Source: Antrihabitans stalactiti
GTDB lineage: Bacteria; Actinomycetota; Actinomycetes; Mycobacteriales; Mycobacteriaceae
Direction: 5' to 3'
Length of the DNA: 64,000 nt
Assembly (NCBI RefSeq): GCF_012932915.1
Contig: NZ_VCQU01000001.1
Span: 868,001-932,000 of the forward strand
Made by a program: the position numbers and the translations under genes. The notes below the pieces were generated by a model. The model ran no database searches. It was not told the DNA's origin and worked only from the letters and a program-made list of their open reading frames with translations. Shown here one piece after another: positions 29,014-37,785 of this stretch (positions are counted from its first letter, which is position 1; every line of letters begins with the position of its first letter).

Positions 29014-29271
29014 GTGGCCGGTACAGATGCCAAGGAGAAGGCGCCAGCGACCAAGGTCGATATCGCGGACGTTCCTTCCGCCGAATGGGGTTGGAGCGGC
29101 GAATCACCCAAGGCTGCCAAGGCCGCAGCGATCTTCGTCATCATCGCCTTGCTGGCCCTCCTGATCGGCAATCACCAAGGCAAGGTCGAAGATCTCTTCT
29201 GCATCGGCTTCGCCGTGCTGATCGCCATCATCCTGATTCGCGACGCGGTTCGGTCCAGGCTCGCGCGCTAA
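29014..29271 (+). CDS. DUF2631 membrane protein (Rv2876-like)
   Basis: 85 residues. A short soluble N-terminus with the conserved EWGWSGE motif precedes two adjacent membrane helices (about 35-50 and 60-76) and a basic C-terminal end. This matches the DUF2631 family, whose M. tuberculosis member lies in the same chromosomal neighbourhood near dxr. Function unknown. GTG start at 29014 behind GAAGGAGCG. Confidence 0.85.
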   Translation: MAGTDAKEKAPATKVDIADVPSAEWGWSGESPKAAKAAAIFVIIALLALLIGNHQGKVEDLFCIGFAVLIAIILIRDAVRSRLAR

Positions 29272-29286
29272 GCGCTGCGCAAGGAC

Positions 29287-30444
29287 TTACATCATCGGGC
29301 AGCGGTCTCGCTTCGCGCGTGAGACGAAGTTGGGCCGCACGTCCAGGTCGGGCGGGTCGTAGACGCGATTGAAAGTCGGCGTCACGCCTGACGACATGGG
29401 CGGATTGATCCACGACCAATCGGTGGGGCACTCGCGACCGGCCTTCGATTCGCGCTCGACGTGGTCGATGAACTGTTTCGCCACAGTGTGGTGGTCGACC
29501 ATGTAGACGCCGGCGGTCCGGTAACTGTGGATGACAGCCCGGTTGAGTTCGACCAATGCACGGTCGCGCCACAATGTGCGTTCGGAACTCATGTCGAGGC
29601 CCATCGATCGCGCGATCTCGGGGAGCATGTTGTAGCGGTCGGTGTCGCTGAGATTGCGCGCACCGATTTCTGTACTGACGTACCAGCCACTGAACGGCGC
29701 AACGGGATACGTGAGACCACCGATCTCGAGGTCCATGTTGGAAACCGCAGGCACTGCATGCCATTTCAGGCCGAGGCTCGCGAACCAGGCGTACTCGGGA
29801 TGGATGATGTCGACCTCGAGCACTCGTTTCGCCGGGATCTCGAACCAGCGCAGCGGTTCGGACGGCGTGCTGATCATCAAGGGAAGGACGTCGAAGGCTG
29901 TACCTTTGCCGCGCCAGCCGAGGCGGTGCAGCAACTCGGTGATTTCCATCTGTGCAGGATCGCCGACGACCGTGCCATCCGGCTGCCGGTAACCCGCATA
30001 CCGAATGATCTGCGGACTCACGATTCGGAATTCGCGGCCATCCGGTAGTGCCCGCGGACCGACCGTGATGACGGACTGCAACGCACCGCCGTTCGTTGCG
30101 GCCTTCAAGTGCGCAAAGCACGCCTCTGCAAGGTCTTCAGCGGTTGTCGCATCGCGGGCGTCGATCAATTTGAGTGTGCGCCAGTGCTTTCGGCCAACAC
30201 AGCGAGCGTGGTTGCGCCACGCCAGCTTCGCGCCGATGAGGATTTCCTCGGGCGACTGTTCGTAATCGCCGGTCCGCCTGAATTCACGCAGCACCTGACG
30301 CAGGCGACTCGACGGCAGGTGCGACAACTCGGGAAGGCTGTAGAACTCGATGCATTCGCGCAGTCGGCGCGAGCGTTCCGGATCTACCGGATCTGCGACA
30401 GCATCGATTGCAAGACGGACTCCGTCTTCAAAAGTAACAGCCAT
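29287..30444 (-). CDS. nos: Bacterial nitric-oxide synthase, oxygenase domain only
   Basis: 385 residues, the length of oxygenase-only bacterial NOS. The heme-thiolate Cys82 lies in WRNHARCVGR. The arginine-binding Glu is in SGWYVSTEIGARNL, and the C-terminal dimer/pterin region has TDWSWINPP. It oxidises L-arginine to NO and citrulline, borrowing electrons from unlinked reductases. The ATG at 30444 (MAVTFEDG) was chosen because GAGGG precedes it; an upstream GTG adds five residues. It is monocistronic, and its upstream region carries an 11-base-spaced direct repeat. Confidence 0.96.
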   Translation of the reverse strand: MAVTFEDGVRLAIDAVADPVDPERSRRLRECIEFYSLPELSHLPSSRLRQVLREFRRTGDYEQSPEEILIGAKLAWRNHARCVGRKHWRTLKLIDARDATTAEDLAEACFAHLKAATNGGALQSVITVGPRALPDGREFRIVSPQIIRYAGYRQPDGTVVGDPAQMEITELLHRLGWRGKGTAFDVLPLMISTPSEPLRWFEIPAKRVLEVDIIHPEYAWFASLGLKWHAVPAVSNMDLEIGGLTYPVAPFSGWYVSTEIGARNLSDTDRYNMLPEIARSMGLDMSSERTLWRDRALVELNRAVIHSYRTAGVYMVDHHTVAKQFIDHVERESKAGRECPTDWSWINPPMSSGVTPTFNRVYDPPDLDVRPNFVSRAKRDRCPMM

Positions 30445-30497
30445 CCGGTCGACCCTCACTCACCAAACTCACGCGGGACCAGCAAGATAACGAACTT

Positions 30498-30516
30498 ATC
30501 ACGAAACAATCACGAA
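30498..30516 (-). promoter_or_regulatory. Direct repeat upstream of nos
   Basis: Two copies of TTCGTGAT on the minus strand (30498-30505 and 30509-30516) start 11 bases apart, about one helical turn. They lie 54-72 bases before the nos start codon. This arrangement fits a regulator binding one face of the helix, but no known consensus was recognised. Confidence 0.3.
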
Positions 30517-30538
30517 TGTGATCGAAACTTGCACTGGT

Positions 30539-31558
30539 TCAGCGCAAAAACTCGCGCATCAAGACCTCGAGCAAGGTGGAATCCACCTGGTACGGCGTAC
30601 TGAATCCGAGTCGCCCGACGAGGCCGTCGTAGCGACGATGTAGCTGTGCCGCAGCATCGGCAGGGTCGTCGACGGTGACGGCGACAGCGTCGAGGAATTC
30701 GTCGTCGATCAGCTCGGTCATCCGATCCCACTCCCCCTGCTTGGAGAGTTCCTTCAGCCGCGGACCTAGTTCGCCACGGTCGTGAAGTTCGAGGATCGGC
30801 CAATACGCCTGCGTCGAACCGTAGAACGCCAACTGCTTCCGAATTGCCCGCCGCGCGGCGGCGACGTCCTCCGCCGTATTGCCTGTCGCGATCATGACAG
30901 AGTGATGGATTGCTTTCTCGTCCAGACGTTTTCCAGTCACTGCTGCACCTTCGGCCAGCATGGGGAGGGTAACGGTCCGGAGGAATTCCGGCGTGCAGAA
31001 CGGATGCGACATGAAGCCGTCCGCCACCTCGCCCGCTACTCGCGTCATGTGTGGACCGACACCAGCGAGATAGATCGGCGGTGGACCGAAACCGTCGACC
31101 TCGGCGGCTGCGGGCCGAAACAGCGGCGGCATGAGCGTGTGTTGGTAGAACTCGCCGTGATGGTCGAGCCGGCCACCGTGCTCCCAGGTTTCCCAGATCG
31201 CTCGAACCGCGAGCACCATGTCGCGCATTCGATCGGCAGGCCTACTCCACGGCATCGAATACCGTCGCGTGATGTGCGCACGAATCTGACTGCCCAAACC
31301 CAAGATGAAGCGTCCGCGAGAATAGGCCTGCAGATCCCAGCCAACAGTCGCAATCAATAGCGGGTTGCGGGCAAACGCCACCGCGATCGACGTTCCCAAT
31401 TCCACTCGTTCGGTATGTTCCGCCGCGAGCAGCAATGGCAGGAACGGATCGTGCGCGCCCTCGAACGTCCAGATTCCCGAGTAGCCCGCCTCCTCCGCGG
31501 CACGCGCATCCTCTGCCATGCGGCCAAGCCCGGTGGTGATTGTCGTGTCGATCTTCAC
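30539..31558 (-). CDS. Luciferase-like (LLM class), probably F420-dependent oxidoreductase
   Basis: 339 residues of bacterial-luciferase-like TIM barrel. ELGTSIAVAFARNP and RFILGLGSQI are typical of the F420-dependent LLM subgroup, as are IYLAGVGPHMTRVAGEVADGF and the C-terminal helical part. F420 rather than FMN is inferred from the subfamily and the host type. The substrate is unknown. It lies 43 bases downstream of the RCC1-type gene on the same strand. Confidence 0.88.
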   Translation of the reverse strand: MKIDTTITTGLGRMAEDARAAEEAGYSGIWTFEGAHDPFLPLLLAAEHTERVELGTSIAVAFARNPLLIATVGWDLQAYSRGRFILGLGSQIRAHITRRYSMPWSRPADRMRDMVLAVRAIWETWEHGGRLDHHGEFYQHTLMPPLFRPAAAEVDGFGPPPIYLAGVGPHMTRVAGEVADGFMSHPFCTPEFLRTVTLPMLAEGAAVTGKRLDEKAIHHSVMIATGNTAEDVAAARRAIRKQLAFYGSTQAYWPILELHDRGELGPRLKELSKQGEWDRMTELIDDEFLDAVAVTVDDPADAAAQLHRRYDGLVGRLGFSTPYQVDSTLLEVLMREFLR

Positions 31559-31600
31559 GCGCTCAGTTTGTCAGTGCTCGCTGTTGGTCGGGGGCCGAAC

Positions 31601-32458
31601 TCAGCGGAGCCGGAGTTGCCACGTCGTCGTGTCGCACTGACCGTGGTCGTTGTTGCCGACTGCGAGAACAACTCCGTCCTCGCGCAGCCCTAGGGTGTGT
31701 GCCGACCCGGCAGCGACTGCGACGACCTCCCGCCATGACGACACATCGCATTGCCCACGGCTGTCATCTCCTGCGGCCCAGACTCGACCCCGGATGTCGA
31801 CAGCAACCGTGTGAGAGCTCCCCGCCGACACTCCGGCCACGTCACGCCACTTCGACACCTGCGCGCTACCGCAAGATGCGTCTCCAGCAAAGAGCACCCG
31901 TCCGTCTTCGGTGACGGCCACGGTGTGGAGATAGCCCGCCGCGACCGCTCGCACGTTGCGCCAGCCTGCGACTTGGCACTGTCCTCGTCTGTTGACCCCC
32001 ACCGCCGTGACCGAGCCATCGGCGCGAACGCCTACGGAATGCCAATCGCCAGCGGCAACCGCAACGATCTCGCGCCACGTGCTGACGTTGCACGCTCCCT
32101 CTTTCTCCCGTCCAGCGGCATGGACCGTGCCGTCCGCGTGGACCGCCAGCGTGCGACGCCACCCGGCCGCGATGCCAACGATGCCTTCCCAATCGGCGAC
32201 ATCGCACTGACCGTCCCCGTTCCAGCCGACGGCAACGACGGTGCCGTCAGCGCGCAGGCCCACCGTGTGCGAGCGACCAGTGTTCGAGAACGTGTGCACA
32301 TTCCCTGCTGCCACGGCCACGATGTCCTTCCAGGTGCCGACTCCGCACTCTGGTGCCTTGGGAATCCCCGCCGTCATTACTGACCCGTCGGAGCGCGATC
32401 CGACCGAGTGGCGCCGCCCGGCGGCGATCACCGATCGAGTGTCATGAAGAAGTGCCAT
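31601..32458 (-). CDS. RCC1-type seven-repeat beta-propeller protein
   Basis: 285 residues made almost wholly of seven repeats of about 37 residues. The consensus is roughly W-R-x-I-V-A-V-A-A-G-x-x-H-T-V-x-x-x-x-D-G and then A-V-G-x-N-x-x-G-Q-C. The second repeat carries an extra ten-residue insertion (NVHTFSNTGR). Seven repeats would close a complete propeller. There is no signal peptide, so it is probably cytoplasmic. The start is taken as the ATG at 32458 (MALLHDTR); upstream in-frame codons run into the DUF222/HNH gene that ends at 32467. Function unknown; binding of a partner protein or nucleic acid is only an analogy with eukaryotic RCC1. Confidence 0.85.
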   Translation of the reverse strand: MALLHDTRSVIAAGRRHSVGSRSDGSVMTAGIPKAPECGVGTWKDIVAVAAGNVHTFSNTGRSHTVGLRADGTVVAVGWNGDGQCDVADWEGIVGIAAGWRRTLAVHADGTVHAAGREKEGACNVSTWREIVAVAAGDWHSVGVRADGSVTAVGVNRRGQCQVAGWRNVRAVAAGYLHTVAVTEDGRVLFAGDASCGSAQVSKWRDVAGVSAGSSHTVAVDIRGRVWAAGDDSRGQCDVSSWREVVAVAAGSAHTLGLREDGVVLAVGNNDHGQCDTTTWQLRLR

Positions 32459-32466
32459 CCGTGAAC

Positions 32467-33762
32467 TCACGCTGCTCTCGTGACGTCGCGGAGAGCCTGG
32501 ACCATCCGCGCGTAAGTGGTGGCGGGGCGCGGCAGAGGCGGCGCGGTAGACAGGTAGGTGTGACCGTCGGGTGTGATCACACTGATGCGATGCAACGCCA
32601 GACCCGGAAGCGGTTCGGTGTGCCAACCGAGGCCTTGCTTGGCGTAGTTGCAAGCCTCGCACAGACCTGCACCATTCGATGCTGTTGTGGCACCACCATT
32701 TTCGACGGGTTCGATGTGATCGCTGTGCCTGATCGGCGCATCACACCACGGTGTTCTGCACACCTTGTCGCGCAAATTGATGAAGCGCGCCAACCCTTTC
32801 GGAAAGCACCGCGCAACAGATTCGAGATTGACCAACGCCCCGCTGCCCGGGTGCGCGTAGACCCGTCGTAGTTCGGCAACATCGCCCTCGACGGCTTCGC
32901 TAATCCACGTACGAGCAATAGCGGCCGGAAGATCGCCGTACCCATCGACATGCGCTGGGGCTTCGGCGTCACCGAAGAGAGCTTCGTCGGAGATCACAAC
33001 GTTCACACTGACAGGTTGCGCGGCGGTTGTCCCGGTACCGGTGAGGCGTTCGACCAGCAGATCGGCCATGACTTGGCTACGGCTACGCTCCCCCGCAGCT
33101 CCGGTCCCGACCAGAGCGTCTGCATCGCGGCGCAGCGCGGCGTACGCACCGATGCCTGCGACCACAGGAACCAACGCGGATAGCCGCACCATGGAGTCGG
33201 CCGCAGGGCGCACACTCACGTGACGGTCACCGACTGCACGTTGCCCCCGACGCACCAATGCTTCGACATCCAGCCGTGCTGCATGTTCGCGAGCTTTTGC
33301 TGCGACCGCCCGATCTCCGAGTCCGTCGAGCACAGTCGGGTCTGCACACAATTGCTCGTCGACCGTGGCGCGGTCTTCCTTTGTCAGGCAGGCGGTTTCC
33401 TGCACCAACAAGGTAGCCCGCCACTCGTTGAGCTTGCCGGCCGCGAGAAGTGCATGGGTGTGCGGCATTTCCGCCATCGCCCGCGCAAATCCGAGCAGCC
33501 GATCACCCTTGTTGGGCGACTCCCGCCGCGCCAACGCGACCTCGGTGCCGATCCCCCTGCCCTGCAATCGCTTCGGCACACCGCGCTCAGCGCGCTCGAC
33601 ACGACGAGCAGTATCCAACTGGAGCGCTGCCGTGGCTTGGACTGCAGCACACGCCGATTTCAACTCCTCCAGCGCGGCGATTCGATCGACATGCGCGTCG
33701 TCATCCAAGCCGGCCACCTTGGTGGCCAACTCCAGGATCCGACTATCGAACATACATTCCAT
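32467..33762 (-). CDS. DUF222 / 13E12-family protein with C-terminal HNH domain
   Basis: 431 residues. The N-terminal helical DUF222 region (about 10-300) precedes an HNH nuclease core near residues 330-380, with CRTPWCDAP, the His pair in RHSDHIEPV, NGGATTASNGAGLCEACN and a later His. It belongs to the 13E12 repeat family found in several copies in mycobacteria and rhodococci. These are thought to be mobile or nuclease-like genes, though their function is unproven. Start at 33762 (MECMFDSR) or 33753. It lies 8 bases upstream of the RCC1-type gene and may be co-transcribed with it. Confidence 0.9.
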   Translation of the reverse strand: MECMFDSRILELATKVAGLDDDAHVDRIAALEELKSACAAVQATAALQLDTARRVERAERGVPKRLQGRGIGTEVALARRESPNKGDRLLGFARAMAEMPHTHALLAAGKLNEWRATLLVQETACLTKEDRATVDEQLCADPTVLDGLGDRAVAAKAREHAARLDVEALVRRGQRAVGDRHVSVRPAADSMVRLSALVPVVAGIGAYAALRRDADALVGTGAAGERSRSQVMADLLVERLTGTGTTAAQPVSVNVVISDEALFGDAEAPAHVDGYGDLPAAIARTWISEAVEGDVAELRRVYAHPGSGALVNLESVARCFPKGLARFINLRDKVCRTPWCDAPIRHSDHIEPVENGGATTASNGAGLCEACNYAKQGLGWHTEPLPGLALHRISVITPDGHTYLSTAPPLPRPATTYARMVQALRDVTRAA

Positions 33763-33813
33763 TGTACTCGAAACAGGCTGCAGTACAACCACTATCGCGT
33801 CAACCCCGCCAAG

Positions 33814-33897
33814 CCCTCGTGAGTCTTTTTGGAGTCCAGGGACTCTGTCCAGTCTCGACACATGTGGGACATCTGATGTCTACCCACATGTGGGACA
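33814..33897. repeat. Degenerate copy of the GTGAGTCTTTT palindrome plus a repeated ACATGTGGGACA
   Basis: CTCGTGAGTCTTTTTGGAG followed by TCCAGGGACTC at 33816-33846 matches the left arm and centre of the long palindrome at 49065-49117, but the right arm has decayed. Next to it ACATGTGGGACA occurs twice (about 33859-33870 and 33886-33897). It fills the 277-base gap between the DUF222/HNH gene and the truncated secreted paralogue, where no other gene is seen. Confidence 0.45.
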
Positions 33898-34039
33898 GGT
33901 TGTTGGATGGGTAGGTGATGGCACCTGAGACCGGGCTTGGATTAGTCCATGCTCAGATCGGCTGCCGTGATGGACCTTCTCGATGCCACGTTGGTGTTGT
34001 TCCATATCGAAGGGGTCGCCGATGCGTTCGGCGGCTCCT

Positions 34040-34672
34040 TCACCAAATGGTTGGCAGCAGGTGCTCGATGACGGCGCGCCAATCGTCGAGCGCGAGCGCG
34101 AGGCCGTACTCACCGATGTAAGAAAGGTCGGTCGGTGTTTCGTAGTGGTATTGCTTGCCGTCGATGGTCGAGCCGCGGAAGTAGTAGTCGCCGGCGACGT
34201 GGTAATCACCGGCCTTGGCGGCGGCATCCCAACCCGTTCGGTCCTCCGCGCAGTTCGCTCGACGATCCAGCGCGATGTATTCAACGAACTTGCCTTGCGC
34301 CGCTGCCTTCCGAACGACTTGTGGGGCCTGCGCGTCGAGGTTCGCCGCACCGGAATAGAGACCCGGCTGCATGGTCAACACCGCATCAGCATCGGCAGTG
34401 CCGGCAGGGCCCGTCTTCGCGCGATAGCGGTAGTACGAGATCCAATCACACTGCTCGGGATGTGCCATGGTCGAGTACGGACTCGGATAGTGCAGTTGCA
34501 CATAGGTTTTCTCGATGTCGTCGCCGAGAGCGGGATCGCCGCTGACTGGTGTGACGACTTCACGATCGGGCACCCCCGCCGGAGCGCCCTGTGCAACGAC
34601 TGGCACGGCTGTGAGTACGACCGACGCGGCGACGCCCACGACGACGACGGCGCTGACCAGGCGGCGCATCAC
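34040..34672 (-). CDS. Secreted protein, truncated paralogue of the neighbouring hydrolase
   Basis: 210 residues with a signal peptide (MMRRLVSAVV start, Ala-rich cleavage region near VVAQGAPAG). It resembles the first 200 or so residues of the hydrolase encoded just upstream. Shared features include the CDW/CDR-x-x-Y-RYR region, the EYIALDRRANC versus EFWALARRSQC block, and GDYHVAGDYYFRGSTIDGK versus GNYLDAVDYYFNGKEIDGR. It stops before the GxSxG nucleophile, so it should lack hydrolase activity. GTG start at 34672, overlapping the hydrolase stop codon (coupled translation). It is either a pseudogene remnant or a deliberately shortened partner protein. Confidence 0.75.
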   Translation of the reverse strand: MMRRLVSAVVVVGVAASVVLTAVPVVAQGAPAGVPDREVVTPVSGDPALGDDIEKTYVQLHYPSPYSTMAHPEQCDWISYYRYRAKTGPAGTADADAVLTMQPGLYSGAANLDAQAPQVVRKAAAQGKFVEYIALDRRANCAEDRTGWDAAAKAGDYHVAGDYYFRGSTIDGKQYHYETPTDLSYIGEYGLALALDDWRAVIEHLLPTIW

Positions 34673-36417
34673 AGACCTGCCACGAACTCGGCGAGATACT
34701 GACCGCTGTAGTCGAGCGCGCCGTTGTTCTGCACCGCGGCGGCACCGATGGTGTCGATGTGGTTGTAGCCCGGCATCGTCTGGACCTGCGCCAACATCGG
34801 TGGCGGGAACAGCGCACCCGCAGTGTTCTGTACCGAGCTGTCGCCGCCGAACACCGCCAGGTTCGGTTTCGTGCGGCTCATCCCGGCGTAGCGCAGATTG
34901 CTCATGTCGCCGCTGCGGGCTCCTCCGTACGCCGCGCCGATGTCGACGACGACGCGCAACGGAAAGTACGTCTCCCAGTAGGCATACGGTGATCCGGCGG
35001 CCAATTGTCGAGCGACATCACGGATGTCGGCGACCTCATGGTTCGGTGCGGTGTAGGGCACGCCGGCGACATCGTCGTAATTGCGCCAGGTGTAGAGGGC
35101 GTGATGATCGGTCGGTGCGACGCGCCGCTGTGGTCCCGCGCTGATTCGCAGATAGCCGCCGAGCACCGGAATTTGTGTCGCCTCACCCGGATTGGGGAAG
35201 GACTTGTCCTGAACCGGCCCGCCGGCAAGCGCTCCGACTCCTTGTTGCAGGAGGGAAAAGTTGGTGGAGTTGTTGTCGATTAGCGTACCGAGCAGTGCGG
35301 TGTTGGTGAACCGAAAGTCGCGGATGGTTCCCGAACCGTCGGCGCCATTGGTGGCGAACGCCGCCCAGGTCGGGGCGAACAGTGTGTTCAGTGTCAGGTC
35401 GATGTCGAGATCGCGCGGAAGATGTTGCAGTAGCTGGCTTTCCGCATCGGGGGCCAGGTGTGCCGCAAGACCGGCCAGGCGCAGAATAAGGAATGCTTTT
35501 GTCCCGGTCACAGGCACAGGACCGAAGATTCGCGGCATGACGTCGGCTCGGAACCCCGCTTTGAGGACGTCGTTCGCTCCCCCGGTGATGACGTTGGTGA
35601 CGTCACGGAAGAAGGGTGTGTTCTGGATCGCCGCTGGATCGGACGAGACCATCGAATCTTGGGCTGCGAATGCTGCGCACTGGTTGAACCCCGCGTCGTC
35701 TTGGGTCGCGGGGTTACCGTCGAAGTCCCAGTCGGCGAACAACCCGGTGACCAGCCCGCCGAGCGAGATGCCGGTGCACACGAACTTCCGTTGCCGCACG
35801 GCTTGATCGGGAATTTCCGCCAGCATCAGCTCGTACTGGTCGCGCACGACGCGGTCGAGGCCCATCCAGTCCAGCACTTGCAGGTTCGACGATTGCCGGA
35901 ATCCCGGGAACTTCCGGCCGTCGATCTCTTTGCCGTTGAAGTAGTAGTCCACGGCGTCGAGATAGTTGCCACTGCGCAGCGCGAAGTCGAAACCGGTTGT
36001 CTCGTCGAGACATTGACTGCGACGTGCGAGTGCCCAGAATTCGATGTTGTGGCCGAGTCGCATCGCGGACCGCACCGTATTGGTGGCGACGCTGTCGGAG
36101 TTGGTTGCCCCGCCACCCAATCCCTGCTCCTGCACCACGACGTGTTCGGCGTCGCGCGAATTCGCGGGACCATCCGCTGGGCGGTAGCGAAGGAAGCCGG
36201 TCCGATCGCAATCGCTCGGATGTGGGGGCGCGTCCGCGGCGAGCGGCAGTCGATAGCTGACGACCGACACGACGATCCCGTCGCGCTCGGCGAGCACTCG
36301 TTCCTGCCGATCCGTCGCAGAAGATACCGGCTCCGCATTGGCCGATGGCGTGAATGCCACGTGAATTGCGGTCCCGGCGACAAGCGCAGCGATCGATGCG
36401 CGAACAACTCTGTTCAT
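34669..36417 (-). CDS. Secreted alpha/beta-hydrolase (lipase/esterase-like)
   Basis: 582 residues. A signal peptide (MNRVVRASIAAL, cleavage near ANAEP) precedes a large exported domain. The nucleophile elbow CTGISLGGLVTG lies near residue 230, and PGYNHIDTIGAA near the C-terminus could supply the catalytic histidine. The substrate is unknown. The ATG at 36417 was chosen; an upstream TTG at 36462 would put 15 residues before the signal peptide. It is transcribed away from the PucR gene at 36541 and is coupled to the truncated paralogue downstream. Confidence 0.75.
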   Translation of the reverse strand: MNRVVRASIAALVAGTAIHVAFTPSANAEPVSSATDRQERVLAERDGIVVSVVSYRLPLAADAPPHPSDCDRTGFLRYRPADGPANSRDAEHVVVQEQGLGGGATNSDSVATNTVRSAMRLGHNIEFWALARRSQCLDETTGFDFALRSGNYLDAVDYYFNGKEIDGRKFPGFRQSSNLQVLDWMGLDRVVRDQYELMLAEIPDQAVRQRKFVCTGISLGGLVTGLFADWDFDGNPATQDDAGFNQCAAFAAQDSMVSSDPAAIQNTPFFRDVTNVITGGANDVLKAGFRADVMPRIFGPVPVTGTKAFLILRLAGLAAHLAPDAESQLLQHLPRDLDIDLTLNTLFAPTWAAFATNGADGSGTIRDFRFTNTALLGTLIDNNSTNFSLLQQGVGALAGGPVQDKSFPNPGEATQIPVLGGYLRISAGPQRRVAPTDHHALYTWRNYDDVAGVPYTAPNHEVADIRDVARQLAAGSPYAYWETYFPLRVVVDIGAAYGGARSGDMSNLRYAGMSRTKPNLAVFGGDSSVQNTAGALFPPPMLAQVQTMPGYNHIDTIGAAAVQNNGALDYSGQYLAEFVAGL

Positions 36418-36540
36418 GGTTGAGGATGCTTCCAGCGACCGATCGGAACCGTCATTAGGCAATGAGTCAGATGCACGTCGTGCAATATGTGCAATTGTCG
36501 AACAGCGAACATCGCGACACGATTTGTGAGGTTGCCCAAA

Positions 36541-37683
36541 ATGGACTCGTCGTCGACAGCAGCTCGAACGTCATTGCGCGAACGCGCCATGGCGATGGTC
36601 GTCGGGTTTTCGGATGCGCTGCCCGCGTACGAGCAAGTACCCGCAGCACTCGTCGAGGGCGACTTCGCTCGCGGCGCCCGAGCGAACGTCGACTTGTTCT
36701 TCGACTTCATCGAATCAGGCACACTGCCGGACTCCGACGACCTCGTAGAAGTGATCGCACTCGCGGTGGCGAGGGTCCGTGAAGGCGTGCCACTTTCCGC
36801 TGTCCTCGGGATGTACCGCAACGGCGCGACTGTCATCTGGGACGAACTTGCGAAGTCCGCGTCCCCGGACGAACTAGCCGCGATGCGCGATGTCGGTCCG
36901 GGGTTGATGCAGTACGTCGCATCGATGACGGAGCAGGTTGCCATCGCGTGTGTCGAGCCGGCAGGCGACCCACTGTGGGAGCAGCGCGAACGCAAACGTG
37001 CGGTCGCTGCTGCGCTGTTGTCGGGCGCGCCGATCAACGCGTCGACGATGGCACCGATCGCCCGCTCATTCCTCGTATCGGTCTTCGACGTCGAATCGGT
37101 CGTCGACCCGGCACAGGCAGGGGCTTTACGCAACCGGCTGGACCGGATCGACGGTGCGTTTCTACAACTGGACACCACCGGCTGGACCGCGCTTACTCCG
37201 ATGATCGCCGACGAAGCTACCGCAGTGACCGCGCTGCAGAAGATTGTCGACGAGTTGGGGGTCCCTCGTGGAGAGCTGTGGGTCGGCGCCGCTGCGGCAC
37301 CGTCGCACGATGACGTACCTGCTGCCGCCGCCGACGCCCACAGAGTCGCCTCATTGTGCCGGCGGACGCAGCGCGCCTCCCGGGTCATGAGGCCACGCGA
37401 CCTTCTCCTCGAGTTCGTTCTGACGGCGGGCCCGGACGCACGACGGCAAATCTCCAGTGTCAGCGATGCATTGACCGAGCAACCCGCGCTCGCGCAGACC
37501 CTGGAGGTGTTCTTCGACTGTGAGTTCAACCAGCTCGCGACGGCCCGCAGGCTCGATGTGCACCGCAACACCGTGACCTACCGCTTCGCTCGGATCGCCG
37601 CCTTGACCGGATTCGATCCGCTCCGTCCGCGCGACGCCATGGTGCTGTTGGCGGCTCGCCTGCACGCCGCCCCGCACCAGTGA
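36541..37683 (+). CDS. PucR/CdaR-family transcriptional regulator
   Basis: 380 residues. The N-terminal helical RsbRD-like sensor region (about 10-150) includes AVLGMYRNGATVIWDELA, and the C-terminal PucR helix-turn-helix has ARRLDVHRNTVTYRFARI. Start is the ATG at 36541 with GAGG ahead. It is upstream of and co-directional with the acyl-CoA ligase, while a second PucR gene converges on the ligase from the other side. The divergent hydrolase at 36417 shares its promoter region, so it may be a target. Confidence 0.88.
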   Translation: MDSSSTAARTSLRERAMAMVVGFSDALPAYEQVPAALVEGDFARGARANVDLFFDFIESGTLPDSDDLVEVIALAVARVREGVPLSAVLGMYRNGATVIWDELAKSASPDELAAMRDVGPGLMQYVASMTEQVAIACVEPAGDPLWEQRERKRAVAAALLSGAPINASTMAPIARSFLVSVFDVESVVDPAQAGALRNRLDRIDGAFLQLDTTGWTALTPMIADEATAVTALQKIVDELGVPRGELWVGAAAAPSHDDVPAAAADAHRVASLCRRTQRASRVMRPRDLLLEFVLTAGPDARRQISSVSDALTEQPALAQTLEVFFDCEFNQLATARRLDVHRNTVTYRFARIAALTGFDPLRPRDAMVLLAARLHAAPHQ

Positions 37684-37785
37684 GTGCTGTGCAGTTTCAC
37701 AACACAAACCAGGCAGCCCTGTGTAGTTGCCGGTAGCGCTCACCTGCGCAGATGCGGTGTTCTAGTTCGCGTGCAACCACATCCA

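Noticed and set aside
36414-37571. 385-codon minus-strand open frame over the PucR gene
   Set aside because: The opposite strand encodes a clear PucR regulator; this frame is Ser/Arg-rich without similarity.
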